64,000 nt of DNA from Phyllobacterium pellucidum (GCF_013327855.1 NZ_JABUMX010000001.1:186001-250000); one strand, 5' to 3'. Positions 18,314 through 27,718 are shown, numbered from the stretch's first letter. Program-made: numbers and translations. Notes: generated by a model not told the origin, from the sequence alone.

Positions 18314-18699
18314 CGGGCGAAACTCCGCACTCTGGCGACGAGATCGTGAAGCCACTGCTTCTGCTTTTCCGAAGGCTCGCGCTGATACCGCATTACGTTG
18401 CGCAGGAAGGCGCGCTCTCCGCGCGTGAGCAAGCTTGGCTTGGCTTCGGCAAGGCACCTCCATGCGGCCTGTTGCCATTTGCATTGCTCCTCCTCGCCAT
18501 GCTCGGGCTGCGCCGACTCCACTGCAGACGGCGGGCCAAGCAGCGGTGCTGCGAAGGTGTGGATGTCGATGCGGTGCTTTTGCATGATCCGCCGCATGGC
18601 CGATATGGCTGCGGCGATTTCGCCATCACTGTCGGACGACAGCACCACAAGCAACAGCCTGTGCAGTTTTACGTCGATCCCGTCCATGTGAACGGTCAT
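18310..18699 (-). CDS. Hypothetical protein of the integrated element
   Basis: 129 residues beginning MTVHMDGIDVKLHRLLLVV. The N-terminal part (VLSSDSDGEIAAAISAMRRIMQKHRIDIH) resembles the short helical repeat of DUF2786-type proteins, shown here only as AAISAMRRIMQKHRIDIH; the C-terminus is helical (RAFLRNVMRYQ). AAAGG lies upstream of the ATG. Its stop overlaps the start of the replication-type gene, so it is the first gene of a four-gene coupled chain. Role unknown. Confidence 0.65.
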   Translation of the reverse strand: MTVHMDGIDVKLHRLLLVVLSSDSDGEIAAAISAMRRIMQKHRIDIHTFAAPLLGPPSAVESAQPEHGEEEQCKWQQAAWRCLAEAKPSLLTRGERAFLRNVMRYQREPSEKQKQWLHDLVARVRSFAR

Positions 18700-18862
18700 T
18701 GTTGCCGAACCTTTCCACTGAAGGCCTCGGCGGGTTTTGACGGGGAACGGAGAAAGCGCTAGAGTGGGATGGTCCTATATATCCGCATCTACTTCTTCCT
18801 CCGGTCCCGCGCTGTCCCGCGCGGGCCGTTTCATTTTGTGGTCCCTTGTGTCGTCATACGCA

Positions 18863-19093
18863 TTACTCGGCAGCTTCGTTGGCTCCGATGCGGCCTTCTA
18901 TCCACGCAACGACATCGACCGCGCGAAAGACTGCGCGGCTTGTGCGCCCTTGATTGAGATGGATGCTGCGAGGAAATCCGAGCTCTTTTTGCTTGTGGCA
19001 CAAATCGTAACGGCTGCCGACAATGCCGCGCTTCTTGAGGTCGTCGAAGCCCCAGAATACAAACTCGTCTAGGCCTGACTGGCTTTTCTTCAT
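18863..19093 (-). CDS. AlpA/MerR-like helix-turn-helix regulator (possible excisionase)
   Basis: 76 residues with the AlpA-type pattern: FDDLKKRGIVGSRYDLCHKQ, then ELGFPRSIHLNQGRTSRAVF and VDVVAWIEGRI. AlpA of P4-type elements activates the integrase or acts as excisionase, and in Gram-negative phage satellites it is a standard gene between integrase and replication genes, as here. The 163 bp after it hold no convincing gene. Confidence 0.8.
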   Translation of the reverse strand: MKKSQSGLDEFVFWGFDDLKKRGIVGSRYDLCHKQKELGFPRSIHLNQGRTSRAVFRAVDVVAWIEGRIGANEAAE

Positions 19094-19165
19094 GATGCGC
19101 AGTCCCTCTCAAAATTAATTACACCAATACAAAACGCCTTCCCTGCGTTTCCTGCAAGGAAAATT

Positions 19166-19210
19166 GTTCATGATATGAACCCCTTATGTTCAGGTGCACA
19201 AATATGTGCA
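19166..19210. promoter_or_regulatory. Cluster of operator-like dyads between alpA-like gene and integrase
   Basis: Three inverted repeats in 45 bp: GTTCATGATATGAAC (19166-19180), TGAAC-N7-GTTCA (19176-19192, sharing an arm with the first) and TGCACA-AATA-TGTGCA (19195-19210). They lie 73-117 bases upstream of the AlpA-like gene and just past the integrase stop, where a promoter for the early genes is expected. Likely repressor or AlpA sites; no repressor gene was recognised. Confidence 0.5.
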
Positions 19211-19264
19211 GCGAGTACTTGGTTTGTTCTTCAAATGTGCTGCTGTTTTGCTTGAATCTACTGG

Positions 19265-20425
19265 TTATAAAATGTTACTGGCCTTATTGCTTTGAACGAT
19301 GCGGTCCACTTCATCCGCCCACTTTTGCAGTGCTTCGCCTTTCTTGGCCACGTACTCAGCCTTGAGATAAACGCCGCTAACGCCGCTGATGGCGTGGTTC
19401 AAAATGGCCCTGACAATCGTTTCGTCCACGCCGAGTTCCTGCAGGTGCGTCGCAGCCGACCGCCTCAGATCATGCACACGCCAGTCGTCAACCTTTGCAA
19501 GTTTGCAAATGTTGGCGGCGCGCTTCTCGAAGCGGTGTTTGGTGCCGAAGACAAAGTCGCGCGGATCGCCCTGCCCGACCAGTTCCATGGCCTGCCGCGA
19601 CAGTTTGATTTTATGCGGCCTGTCCGCCTTGTTCTTTTGCTGAAACCAGACATGGTCGAGGATATCGCCGTATCTCAACGAAGCGACTTCGCCCCGCCGC
19701 TGCGCCGTCAGCAGCAGGAACTGGATCATGCGGCCGTAATCGCTGCGCGACTTAAGATTGTCGTGCTTCATCGTCTCTGCGGCCATCCAGACAGCGGCAA
19801 TTTCATCGGCGGATAACACTCGCTCGCGCGGCTCTTCGCCAGCGAGGCGGCGGACGTCGCGGAAGATGTTGGTTTCAACCTTGTCTTCCTGAGCGGCAAA
19901 GGACCAGCACATCGAGCCGTAGGCCAAGAACCGGTTGGCCTGCGGCGGCGTCTTCACATCGAGTTTGTCGCGGATATCACGGGCGTGCTGCTTGGTGAAC
20001 TCGCGCGCGGGCATTTCCAGATAATTGCCAAAACGCCTCATACATGAGCGAAGGTCCTTCATGGTCTTCTTGAGCGTTTTGGTGCCTTTTGGATTCTTGG
20101 CCCGCATTTCTTCATACCAGTCGATGAGCCAGCCGACGGTTTCGGTATTGACGGATCGTGGATGCGGCGCGCTTTCGGCGGCGACCGGCAGGCCAGCTTC
20201 AAGATTCTTGTGGAATGCCTGACAGGCATCGCGTGCTTCCTTCAACGACATCGAGGGAAAAAATCCGAAGGTATGGCGTTGATGGCGGGTGCCGTCGTAG
20301 TATCGGGTTTGCCAAGGCTTGCGGCGCTTCTGGACGCGAAATATAAGGCCGTCACAGTGGCTGTCATAATACTCGTCCGGCGCGAGGGTATCGAGCATGA
20401 TGGCGGTGAGTTTCTTGCGTGGCAT
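19265..20425 (-). CDS. P4-type tyrosine integrase
   Basis: 386 residues. N-terminal arm-binding DUF4102-like start (MPRKKLTAIMLDTL, then GLIFRVQKRRKPWQTRYY), SAM-like core-binding domain, and catalytic domain with Arg in TAQRRGEVASLRY, HDLRRSAATHL (HxxR), and LNHAISGVSGVYLK (His and nucleophile Tyr). Typical of elements that insert at a fixed chromosomal site. It stands at the right end of the element, reading away from pyrB, with TTGGGTA repeats between. Confidence 0.93.
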   Translation of the reverse strand: MPRKKLTAIMLDTLAPDEYYDSHCDGLIFRVQKRRKPWQTRYYDGTRHQRHTFGFFPSMSLKEARDACQAFHKNLEAGLPVAAESAPHPRSVNTETVGWLIDWYEEMRAKNPKGTKTLKKTMKDLRSCMRRFGNYLEMPAREFTKQHARDIRDKLDVKTPPQANRFLAYGSMCWSFAAQEDKVETNIFRDVRRLAGEEPRERVLSADEIAAVWMAAETMKHDNLKSRSDYGRMIQFLLLTAQRRGEVASLRYGDILDHVWFQQKNKADRPHKIKLSRQAMELVGQGDPRDFVFGTKHRFEKRAANICKLAKVDDWRVHDLRRSAATHLQELGVDETIVRAILNHAISGVSGVYLKAEYVAKKGEALQKWADEVDRIVQSNKASNIL

Positions 20426-20446
20426 GGCGGGTTGTTCCGTCGAAAA

Positions 20447-20569
20447 GTTGGGTAACAGTTGGGTACAGAGTTAGCTAATATCAGAAAATACCTCAAAACA
20501 ACACAAAACAGATATGCTAACGAAAACAGATAGATAGGACGACTTAAGTGACTGATATTGTTGGGTACA
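20447..20569. repeat. GTTGGGTA repeats at right end of element (candidate integrase sites/attR)
   Basis: GTTGGGTA occurs at 20447-20454, 20458-20465 and 20560-20567; the last two continue as GTTGGGTACA. They lie between the integrase start and pyrB, the place for attR and integrase arm sites. No copy was found near 14.5-15 kb, so the left end stays undefined. Confidence 0.5.
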
Positions 20570-20578
20570 TTTTTTGAT

Positions 20579-21544
20579 ATGACATTGGAAACGCTCCCAC
20601 CTCCTTTTGCCCATCGCCATTTGCTTGGCATCAAGGGTCTTTCACCCCAGGACATAACGCAGCTTCTCGATCTCGCCGAAAGTGAGATTGCCGTTTCACG
20701 GCAGTCCGAGAAAAAGAAGAGCGTTCTGCGCGGCCGGACCCAGATCAACCTCTTCTTCGAAGCCTCGACACGAACGCAATCGTCGTTCGAGCTTGCGGGC
20801 AAGCGTCTCGGGGCCGACGTCATGAACATGTCGGTCGGCAACTCATCAGTCAAAAAGGGCGAGACGCTGATCGACACGGCGATGACGCTCAATGCGATGC
20901 GGCCCGATATCCTGATCATCCGCCACTCTTCCGCCGGCGCCGCTGCCCTTCTGGCGCAGAAGGTTGGTTGCTCGGTGGTCAATGCCGGCGATGGGGCGCA
21001 TGAACATCCGACCCAAGCGCTGCTCGATGCGCTGACCATCCGCCGAGCCAAGGGGAAAGTCGAGCGGCTGACAGTCGCGATCTGCGGCGATGTCCTGCAT
21101 TCGCGCGTCGCCCGCTCGAATATCATTCTACTCAATGCCTTGGGCGCCCGCGTTCGCGTGGTTGCACCGTCCACCTTGCTTCCTTCCGGCATTGCCCACA
21201 TGGGCGCGGAGGTGTTCCACAACATGCAAGACGGCCTGAAAGATGCCGACGTGGTCATGATGCTGCGGCTCCAGCGCGAGCGCATGGCCGGATCCTTCGT
21301 TCCGTCGGTACGCGAATATTTCCGCTATCACGGGCTCGACCGCGAGAAACTCAAATATGCCAAGCCCGACGCGCTGGTCATGCACCCCGGTCCGATGAAT
21401 CGCGGTGTCGAGATTGCTTCGGACGTTGCCGACGGCTCACAAAGCGTCATTCAGGAACAGGTGGAAATGGGCGTCGCCGTGCGCATGGCCGTGATGGAAG
21501 CGCTGCTCGACCCGCGCCGCAATGCGGAGGGAGTTGCAGGATGA
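20579..21544 (+). CDS. pyrB: Aspartate carbamoyltransferase catalytic subunit
   Basis: Condenses carbamoyl phosphate with aspartate, the first committed step of pyrimidine synthesis. 321 residues with the carbamoyl-phosphate loop [24 protein letters not shown] and [13 protein letters not shown] 20579 gives the family's usual N-terminus ([20 protein letters not shown]); an in-frame TTG at 20558 lies inside the repeat at the element border. No Shine-Dalgarno sequence is visible before either start. The upstream DNA was replaced by the integrated element, so the native promoter may be lost. Overlaps the next gene by ATGA. Confidence 0.95.
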   Translation: MTLETLPPPFAHRHLLGIKGLSPQDITQLLDLAESEIAVSRQSEKKKSVLRGRTQINLFFEASTRTQSSFELAGKRLGADVMNMSVGNSSVKKGETLIDTAMTLNAMRPDILIIRHSSAGAAALLAQKVGCSVVNAGDGAHEHPTQALLDALTIRRAKGKVERLTVAICGDVLHSRVARSNIILLNALGARVRVVAPSTLLPSGIAHMGAEVFHNMQDGLKDADVVMMLRLQRERMAGSFVPSVREYFRYHGLDREKLKYAKPDALVMHPGPMNRGVEIASDVADGSQSVIQEQVEMGVAVRMAVMEALLDPRRNAEGVAG

Positions 21545-22827
21545 GCACCACAGTTCTGCAGAACGCCCGCATTGTCGACCCGTCGCGCGGCCTCGACGAA
21601 ATCGGGACCCTGATCATCGACGGCGACAGGATTGTCGCGAGCGGAGCGGATGCTCGTAACCAGGGCACGCCCGAAGGCGCAACGATAATCGACTGCAAGG
21701 GCAAATCTGTCCTCCCCGGCCTTGTCGATGCCCGCGTCTTCATTGGGGAACCGGGAGCGGAACATCGCGAAACGATCGCGTCCGCCAGTCATGCGGCCGC
21801 CGCCGGCGGCGTCACCTCCATGATCATGATGCCAGATACCGACCCGGTCATAGACAATGTCGCCCTCGTCGAATTCGTGCTGCGTACCGCGCGCGACACA
21901 GCGGTCGTCAACGTCTATCCGGCCGCCGCAATCACCAAAGGTCTCAACGGCGAGGAGATGACCGAGATCGGATTGCTACGCGAAGCCGGAGCCGTCGCGA
22001 TCAGCGAGGGCCGCCACTCCATTGCCAACACGCAGTTGATGCGACGGGCACTGACCTATGCGCGCGATTTCGGTGTCGTGCTCGCGCACGAAGCCCAGGA
22101 TCCCTACCTCGGCGTCAACGGGGTTATGAACGAGGGCCTATTCGCCAGCTGGCTCGGCCTTTCCGGCACGCCGCGCGAAGCGGAGGTTATCCCGCTCGAG
22201 CGTGACATGCGGCTCGCCGCCCTTACCCAAGGCGCTTATCATGCGGCGCAGATCTCGACTGCCATGTCGGCGGAGGTCATCGCCAAGGCCAAGCAGGACG
22301 GTCTCAACGTGACCTCCGGTGTTTCGATCAACCACCTGTCGCTGAACGAGAACGATGTCGGCGAGTTCCGCACATTCTTCCGCCTGCAACCGCCGCTGCG
22401 GCTCGAGGAGGACCGGCTTGCCATGGTGGAGGCGCTGCGCGAAGGCGTGATCGACATTATCGTGTCGGCCCATGATCCGCAGGATGTCGATACCAAGCGC
22501 CTGCCCTTTGCCGATGCCGCAGCCGGTGCGATCGGACTTGAAACGCTGCTCGGTGCGGCGCTGCGACTGCACCACAACGGCGATGTACCGCTTCTGCGCA
22601 TCGTCGAAGCGCTGTCGAGCGCGCCAGCCCGGATATTCGGCATCGAGGCCGGCTCGTTGCGGCCCGGTGCCAAAGCAGATGTGACCATAGTCGATCTTGA
22701 CGAGCCGTGGGTTGTGAAGGAAGAAGATCTGCGGTCGCGCTCTAAGAACAGTTGCTTCGAAGGAGCACGGTTCCAGGGGCGCGTCATTCAGACATTCGTT
22801 GCAGGCAAATCAGTCTTCTCCATCTAG
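21541..22827 (+). CDS. Dihydroorotase-like protein, catalytic residues missing (PyrX-type)
   Basis: 428 residues aligned to type I dihydroorotase from end to end, but the metal site is gone: the normal DxHxHxREPG is here [10 protein letters not shown] (R65, F67 in place of both His) and the catalytic Asp of TDHAPH is absent (SAHDPQ, A310). Such inactive relatives (PyrX/PyrC') form a complex with aspartate carbamoyltransferase in pseudomonads and are needed for its assembly. Coupled to pyrB by ATGA, which fits such a partner. An active dihydroorotase must be encoded elsewhere. Automatic annotation would call this pyrC. Confidence 0.85.
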   Translation: MSTTVLQNARIVDPSRGLDEIGTLIIDGDRIVASGADARNQGTPEGATIIDCKGKSVLPGLVDARVFIGEPGAEHRETIASASHAAAAGGVTSMIMMPDTDPVIDNVALVEFVLRTARDTAVVNVYPAAAITKGLNGEEMTEIGLLREAGAVAISEGRHSIANTQLMRRALTYARDFGVVLAHEAQDPYLGVNGVMNEGLFASWLGLSGTPREAEVIPLERDMRLAALTQGAYHAAQISTAMSAEVIAKAKQDGLNVTSGVSINHLSLNENDVGEFRTFFRLQPPLRLEEDRLAMVEALREGVIDIIVSAHDPQDVDTKRLPFADAAAGAIGLETLLGAALRLHHNGDVPLLRIVEALSSAPARIFGIEAGSLRPGAKADVTIVDLDEPWVVKEEDLRSRSKNSCFEGARFQGRVIQTFVAGKSVFSI

Positions 22828-22848
22828 AAGCCGCCAGGGGGGCGTTGC

Positions 22849-23463
22849 ATGTCGGATTTTTCAGGCGGACCAGCAGGCGTTCCGCTTCTTCTCTTTGCAC
22901 TGGCCTTCGGCTATCTACTGGGTTCCATCCCGTTTGGCCTGATTTTGACGCGCATGGCAGGTCTCGGAGATGTCCGCAGCATTGGTTCGGGTAATATCGG
23001 CGCCACGAATGTGCTGCGCACGGGCAACAAGAAGCTGGCAGCGGCCACTCTGCTCCTCGACATGTTGAAGGGAACAGCCGCCGTGCTGATCGCCGGGATC
23101 GCCAGTCCGGAAGCGGCAATCGCGGCGGGCCTCGGTGCGTTCCTCGGCCATATTTTTCCAGTCTGGCTGAAGTTCAAGGGCGGCAAGGGCGTCGCCACAT
23201 ATCTGGGCGTTCTGCTCGGATTGTTCTGGCAGGGTGCATTGATCTTTGCCGCAGTCTGGCTTGGCGTGGCCTATGCCACACGCTACTCGTCACTCGCCGC
23301 TCTTGTCGCGGCCGCGATTGTCCCGATCGCACTTTATATTATAGGCTTGCACCAGATAGCCGTGCTGTTCCTGATCCTTACCGTCATCGTCTTCATCAAG
23401 CACCGCGCCAATATCCGGCGTCTCGTCGCCGGCAATGAGGGCAAGATCGGATCCAAAGGGTGA
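22849..23463 (+). CDS. plsY: Glycerol-3-phosphate acyltransferase PlsY
   Basis: Integral membrane enzyme that transfers an acyl group from acyl phosphate to glycerol 3-phosphate, first step of phospholipid synthesis. 204 residues, about five helices, with the three conserved loops: [20 protein letters not shown] and [13 protein letters not shown]. It lies 21 bp after the dihydroorotase-like gene and overlaps dprA (GTGA), giving a pyrB-plsY-dprA transcript common in this order. Confidence 0.95.
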   Translation: MSDFSGGPAGVPLLLFALAFGYLLGSIPFGLILTRMAGLGDVRSIGSGNIGATNVLRTGNKKLAAATLLLDMLKGTAAVLIAGIASPEAAIAAGLGAFLGHIFPVWLKFKGGKGVATYLGVLLGLFWQGALIFAAVWLGVAYATRYSSLAALVAAAIVPIALYIIGLHQIAVLFLILTVIVFIKHRANIRRLVAGNEGKIGSKG

Positions 23464-24593
23464 ACGACGCCGCGAAAGGCATTCGCCTTTCTGACAGCCA
23501 GCGGCTGGCCTGGCTTCGTTTGCTCCGAAGCGACAATGTCGGCCCCGCGACCTTTCGCGATCTCATAGCCCATTGCGGATCAGCCGCTGCCGCATTGGAA
23601 ATGCTTCCGGAACTCGTTCGGCGCGGTGGAGGGCACCGCCCGATTCGCATCGCTCCGGTCGAGGATGCCATGCGCGAAATGGAAGCCGCGGTTAAAACCG
23701 GCGCGCGCTTCGTCGGGATCGGCGAACCCGACTATCCGCGCTACCTGCGGCAATGTGATAATCCGCCTCCCCTCGTGGCAATCAAGGGCAATCCGGACGT
23801 TTTCCGGCTTCCGCCGGTTGCTATTGTCGGCGCCCGCAACGCCTCGCTGGTGGGTCTCAAATTTGCCCGCATGCTTGCGCGAGACCTCGGACAAGCGGGT
23901 TTCGCCGTGATCTCCGGCCTGGCGCGCGGCATCGATACCGCCGCCCATGAGGCAAGCCTCGACCATGGAACCGTCGCGGTCATGGCAGGCGGACTGGACA
24001 TGCCCTACCCGCCGGAAAATCTTGACCTTTACGCAGCGATATCCAGTCGACACGGCGCTGCCATCAGCGAGATGCCCTTCGGCTGGGAGCCGCGTGCGCG
24101 GGATTTTCCACGGCGCAACAGAATCATCGCCGCGCTATCGCTGGGGCTTGTCGTGGTGGAAGCCGCAGAACGATCCGGTTCGCTCATCAGCGCCCGCCTT
24201 GCCGGCGAACTGGGACGCCACGTTTTCGCCGTTCCGGGCTCACCTTTCGATCCCCGGGCCAAGGGCACCAACGATCTTTTGAAGAATGGCGCGACGGTGA
24301 CAACCTGCACGCAAGATGTGATCGACGGGCTCACACCGCTTGTCGATCGACCGATCGCCGAACCGCCCGCCTTCCTCGCGCCGGAAATCGATTTCCCTTC
24401 GCTCAACCCACCTGATGAAAGCGACCGTGACCGGGTGGTCAACCTCCTTGGGCCTGTTCCGACCGAAATCGATGAGCTGATCCGTGCGAGTGGACTGCAT
24501 CCTTCCCTGATCATGCTGATTCTGCTTGAGCTCGATCTTGCCGGACGTTTGCAACGCCACTCAGGCGGATATGTTTCGCTGGTTTATTCCTGA
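23460..24593 (+). CDS. dprA: DNA processing protein DprA/Smf
   Basis: 377 residues. Binds incoming single-stranded DNA during transformation and loads RecA. Rossmann-like core seen in [48 protein letters not shown] and [13 protein letters not shown]-terminal winged-helix ([25 protein letters not shown] in short: [17 protein letters not shown]) ends in [12 protein letters not shown]. Start is GTG at 23460 overlapping the plsY stop. Its last 33 bases overlap a convergent small gene. Confidence 0.93.
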   Translation: MNDAAKGIRLSDSQRLAWLRLLRSDNVGPATFRDLIAHCGSAAAALEMLPELVRRGGGHRPIRIAPVEDAMREMEAAVKTGARFVGIGEPDYPRYLRQCDNPPPLVAIKGNPDVFRLPPVAIVGARNASLVGLKFARMLARDLGQAGFAVISGLARGIDTAAHEASLDHGTVAVMAGGLDMPYPPENLDLYAAISSRHGAAISEMPFGWEPRARDFPRRNRIIAALSLGLVVVEAAERSGSLISARLAGELGRHVFAVPGSPFDPRAKGTNDLLKNGATVTTCTQDVIDGLTPLVDRPIAEPPAFLAPEIDFPSLNPPDESDRDRVVNLLGPVPTEIDELIRASGLHPSLIMLILLELDLAGRLQRHSGGYVSLVYS

Positions 24594-24761
24594 GTCCGAG
24601 CCCGTGTGGCGACGCAACTGGTCGCTGCCCTCGATGTAAGCGATCTCGATGAGGTAGGCCAACATGTCCAACCGGGTGTTTTGGGCCATCGTGCGGAGCT
24701 CACCGAGCATCTGCTGAATAAATCTGACGTTCTCGACTGGATTGATTTTGCTTTCGCTCAT
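24561..24761 (-). CDS. Conserved small protein, convergent with and overlapping dprA
   Basis: 66 residues from MSESKINPVENVRFIQQML. It matches a group of short rhizobial proteins of unknown role (helical; LRTMAQNTRLDMLAYLIEIA, then YIEGSDQLR). Start 24761 has AAGGATG 7 bases upstream; the in-frame ATG at 24785 is weaker. Its 3' end overlaps the dprA 3' end by 33 bp on the opposite strand, so transcripts would be antisense to each other. Confidence 0.7.
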   Translation of the reverse strand: MSESKINPVENVRFIQQMLGELRTMAQNTRLDMLAYLIEIAYIEGSDQLRRHTGSDSGINQRNISA

Positions 24762-25084
24762 AATTACATCCTTGAAAAAGCCCATGCTGAAATGGCGCTA
24801 TATTTGACCAGAAATCGCTTAATGTATAGCTACTTAAGTCCTTGTTTTTTATACTTTGCACACGTACACATCAAATAACCGGCCAAAAATCTCCGGGGCT
24901 CTTGCACCGCAAACGACAATACCATTAATTGTATTAGCTCGTTGAGCAACCCGTGGTTGCAATTGTCGATTTTTGAAGCCCAGACCTTGACGTTGCGCAG
25001 AAGCCTGTTCATTTCACAGACTTCTGTACCGGTGCGAAACCGGCACTTCTTTAATCAGACAAGGGCAGAAAGCTCGAATCCGTA
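24762..25084. other. A/T-richer intergenic region before topA
   Basis: Holds the topA promoter region. A minus-strand 60-codon frame (24830-25012) looks non-coding. A short hairpin CCGGT-GCGAA-ACCGG lies about 45 bases before the topA start. Otherwise nothing recognised. Confidence 0.4.
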
Positions 25085-27709
25085 ATGAATCTCGTCGTCG
25101 TCGAATCGCCTACCAAGGCCAAATCAATCACCAAATATCTTGGCCCGGGCTACAAGGTCCTGGCCTCGTTCGGCCACGTGCGCGATCTGCCTGCCAAGGA
25201 CGGCTCGGTCCTCCCCGACAACGATTTCTCGATGTCCTGGGAAGTAAGCTCCGAATCGTCAAAGCGGCTGAGCGATATCATCAAGGCATTGAAGGAGAGC
25301 GACACCCTCTTTCTTGCGACCGACCCTGATCGCGAGGGTGAGGCGATCTCCTGGCATGTGCTCGAGGTGCTGCAGCAAAAGAAGGCAATTGGTACAAAGG
25401 CGGTAAAACGTGTTGCGTTCAACGCGGTTACCAAGGATTCGGTGCTCGAGGCCATTGCGAACCCGCGCGATATCGATATGCCGCTGGTCGATGCCTATCT
25501 CGCCCGCCGTGCGCTCGACTATCTATTTGGCTTTACCCTCTCTCCCGTGCTTTGGCGCAAGCTGCCCGGCGCCCGTTCGGCGGGACGTGTCCAGTCCGTC
25601 ACCCTGCGGCTCGTCGCGGATCGCGAAGCTGAGATCGAACGGTTTGTGCGCGAAGAATACTGGACGATCGCAGCGCACTTGAAGACGCCGCGCAATGACC
25701 TCTTCGAAGCGCGCCTTGTAGCAATCGACGACAAGAAGCTCGGCAAGCTCGACATCAAGAACGGCGAACAGGCCGGCGAGATTCGCGCCATGCTCGAAGG
25801 CGCTTCGTTTAAGGCGACCGCCGTTGAAGCAAAGCCGATAAAGCGCAGTCCCGGACCGCCCTTCACCACCTCCACTTTGCAGCAGGCAGCATCCGGACAA
25901 TTGGGCTTTTCCTCCTCACGGACGATGCAGATCGCCCAGCGTCTTTACGAAGGCATGGACCTTGGCGGGGAAACTGCCGGTCTCATTACTTATATGCGTA
26001 CTGACGGCGTTCAGATGGATCCGGAAGCGGTGCAGGCAGCACGCAAGACCATCGGGCGCGTCTTCGGCGACAAATATGTGCCGGAGAAGCCGCGTTACTA
26101 TTCGACCAAGGCGAAGAATGCGCAGGAGGCTCATGAAGCCATCCGCCCGACAGACTTCAATCGTCACCCCAAGGACATGCGCAAGTTCCTCGATGATGAT
26201 CAGGCGCGGCTTTATGAATTGATCTGGAAGCGCGCTATCGCGAGCCAGATGCAATCGGCCGACATCGAGCGTACGACCGTCGACATCGAGGCGCGGAACG
26301 GTTCCCGCCTGGCGCAATTGCGTGCGACAGGTTCGGTCGTCCGTTTTGACGGTTTCCTCGGAGCGTATGTCGATCACCGCGAGGAAGAGGATGTCGACGA
26401 AGACAGCGCCCGCCTGCCCGAGATCAGGGCTGGTGAGGCCCTCGCCCGCGAGAAGATCGAAGCCAGCCAACACTCGACCGAACCACCGCCGCGCTATTCG
26501 GAAGCAACGCTCATCAAGAAGATGACCGAGCTCGGCATAGGCCGCCCGTCCACTTATGCGGCAACGATAACGACACTGCGCGACCGCGAATATATTGCGG
26601 TCGAGAAGCGCAAGCTTATCCCGGAGGCCAAGGGCCGGCTGGTGATCGCCTTCCTCGAAAGCTTCTTCAAGCGCTATGTCGAATATGATTTCACGGCGGA
26701 CCTTGAGGAAAAGCTCGATGAAATCTCCGACGGCAAGCTCAAGTGGAAGGATGTCCTGCGCGATTTCTGGACCGATTTTTTCGGGTCCGTCGATGGTATC
26801 AAGGAACTGCGGGTCACCAACGTTCTCGACGCGCTTAATGAGGAACTCGGCCCGCTCGTCTTCCCGCCGCGTGAAGACGGCAGCGATCCCCGCATCTGCC
26901 AGGTGTGCGGAACGGGCAATCTTTCGCTGAAGCTTGGCAAATACGGCGCATTCGTCGGTTGCTCGAACTATCCCGAGTGCAAGTTCACGCGCCAGCTCGG
27001 CGGCAGTGAGGCGGCAAACGAGAACGGCAATAGCGCCGACGAGCCCAAGCTTCTCGGCAAGGATCCCTATACCGGCGAGGACATCACTGCACGCAGGGGC
27101 CGCTTTGGACCCTACATTCAGCGCGGCGACGGCAAGGAGGCCAAGCGGGCAAGCCTGCCCAAGGGCTGGACGCTCGAAACGATCGACCACGAAAAAGCGC
27201 TGGCCCTATTGTCGCTGCCGCGTGATGTCGGGCAGCACCCCGAAACCGCCAAGATGATTTCCGCCGGGATCGGGCGGTACGGCCCGTATATCGCCCATGA
27301 CGGCACCTATGCCAATCTCGAGAGCGCCGAGGACGTATTCTCTATCGGGCTCAACCGCGCCGTGACTGTTCTTGCTGAAAAGCAGGCGAAGGGTCCCGGT
27401 CGCGGCAGGGGAACGCCCGCAGCGCTCAAGCAGCTCGGCGATCATCCTGATGGCGGTCCGATCACGGTGCGCGACGGGAAGTATGGCCCTTACGTCAATT
27501 GGGGCAAGGTCAATGCGACATTGCCTAAGGGCAAGGATCCGGCTGTCGTTACGGTCGAAGAAGCGCTTGCCATGATTGCGGAAAAAGCGGGCTCCAAGGG
27601 CGGCAAGAAGGCGCCGGCGCGCAAGGCTGCCGCCAAGAAGGAACCCACCGCGAAGAAGACTGCCAAGAAGCCGGCAGCCAAGAAGGTTGCCGCGAAAAAG
27701 GCAAGTTAG
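25085..27709 (+). CDS. topA: DNA topoisomerase I
   Basis: Type IA topoisomerase that relaxes negative supercoils. 874 residues: N-terminal TOPRIM (VVVESPTKAKSI, then FLATDPDREGEAISWH), catalytic Tyr in GLITYMRTDG (near residue 303), archaeo-eukaryote-like zinc finger CQVCGTGNLSLKLGKYGAFV..C, further C-terminal topo repeats (RFGPYIQRG, RYGPYIAHD, KYGPYVNWG), and a Lys/Ala-rich tail like that of histone H1. Ten bases separate it from rnr, so they are cotranscribed. Confidence 0.97.
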   Translation: MNLVVVESPTKAKSITKYLGPGYKVLASFGHVRDLPAKDGSVLPDNDFSMSWEVSSESSKRLSDIIKALKESDTLFLATDPDREGEAISWHVLEVLQQKKAIGTKAVKRVAFNAVTKDSVLEAIANPRDIDMPLVDAYLARRALDYLFGFTLSPVLWRKLPGARSAGRVQSVTLRLVADREAEIERFVREEYWTIAAHLKTPRNDLFEARLVAIDDKKLGKLDIKNGEQAGEIRAMLEGASFKATAVEAKPIKRSPGPPFTTSTLQQAASGQLGFSSSRTMQIAQRLYEGMDLGGETAGLITYMRTDGVQMDPEAVQAARKTIGRVFGDKYVPEKPRYYSTKAKNAQEAHEAIRPTDFNRHPKDMRKFLDDDQARLYELIWKRAIASQMQSADIERTTVDIEARNGSRLAQLRATGSVVRFDGFLGAYVDHREEEDVDEDSARLPEIRAGEALAREKIEASQHSTEPPPRYSEATLIKKMTELGIGRPSTYAATITTLRDREYIAVEKRKLIPEAKGRLVIAFLESFFKRYVEYDFTADLEEKLDEISDGKLKWKDVLRDFWTDFFGSVDGIKELRVTNVLDALNEELGPLVFPPREDGSDPRICQVCGTGNLSLKLGKYGAFVGCSNYPECKFTRQLGGSEAANENGNSADEPKLLGKDPYTGEDITARRGRFGPYIQRGDGKEAKRASLPKGWTLETIDHEKALALLSLPRDVGQHPETAKMISAGIGRYGPYIAHDGTYANLESAEDVFSIGLNRAVTVLAEKQAKGPGRGRGTPAALKQLGDHPDGGPITVRDGKYGPYVNWGKVNATLPKGKDPAVVTVEEALAMIAEKAGSKGGKKAPARKAAAKKEPTAKKTAKKPAAKKVAAKKAS

Positions 27710-27718
27710 GAAGCTGAA

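Larger units (their letters stand above)
14975..20569. mobile_element. Compact integrated element, phage-satellite-like or reduced prophage
   Basis: Contains, left to right: small terminase (+), then on the minus strand Dam-type methyltransferase, three unknown genes, replication-type gene with iterons, another unknown gene, AlpA-like regulator and P4-type integrase, next to pyrB. No capsid, tail, portal, large terminase or lysis gene is present in the 5.6 kb. The left boundary is an estimate: it is set at the first clearly phage-derived gene and could lie up to 500 bp further left. Confidence 0.65.

Noticed and set aside
19166..19180. GTTC-N7-GAAC as a LexA box
   Set aside because: The second half is inverted relative to the alphaproteobacterial GTTC-N7-GTTC, so it is not an SOS site; kept as an operator candidate.
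14915..20545. TTAAGTG shared by the left flank and pyrB upstream as an att repeat
   Set aside because: Only 7 bases match, as expected by chance; the sequence next to it diverges.
20558..20578. TTG start for pyrB
   Set aside because: Adds residues from the repeat at the element border that no PyrB homologue has.
24830..25012. 60-codon minus-strand frame before topA
   Set aside because: No ribosome site and no similarity; lies in the topA promoter region.
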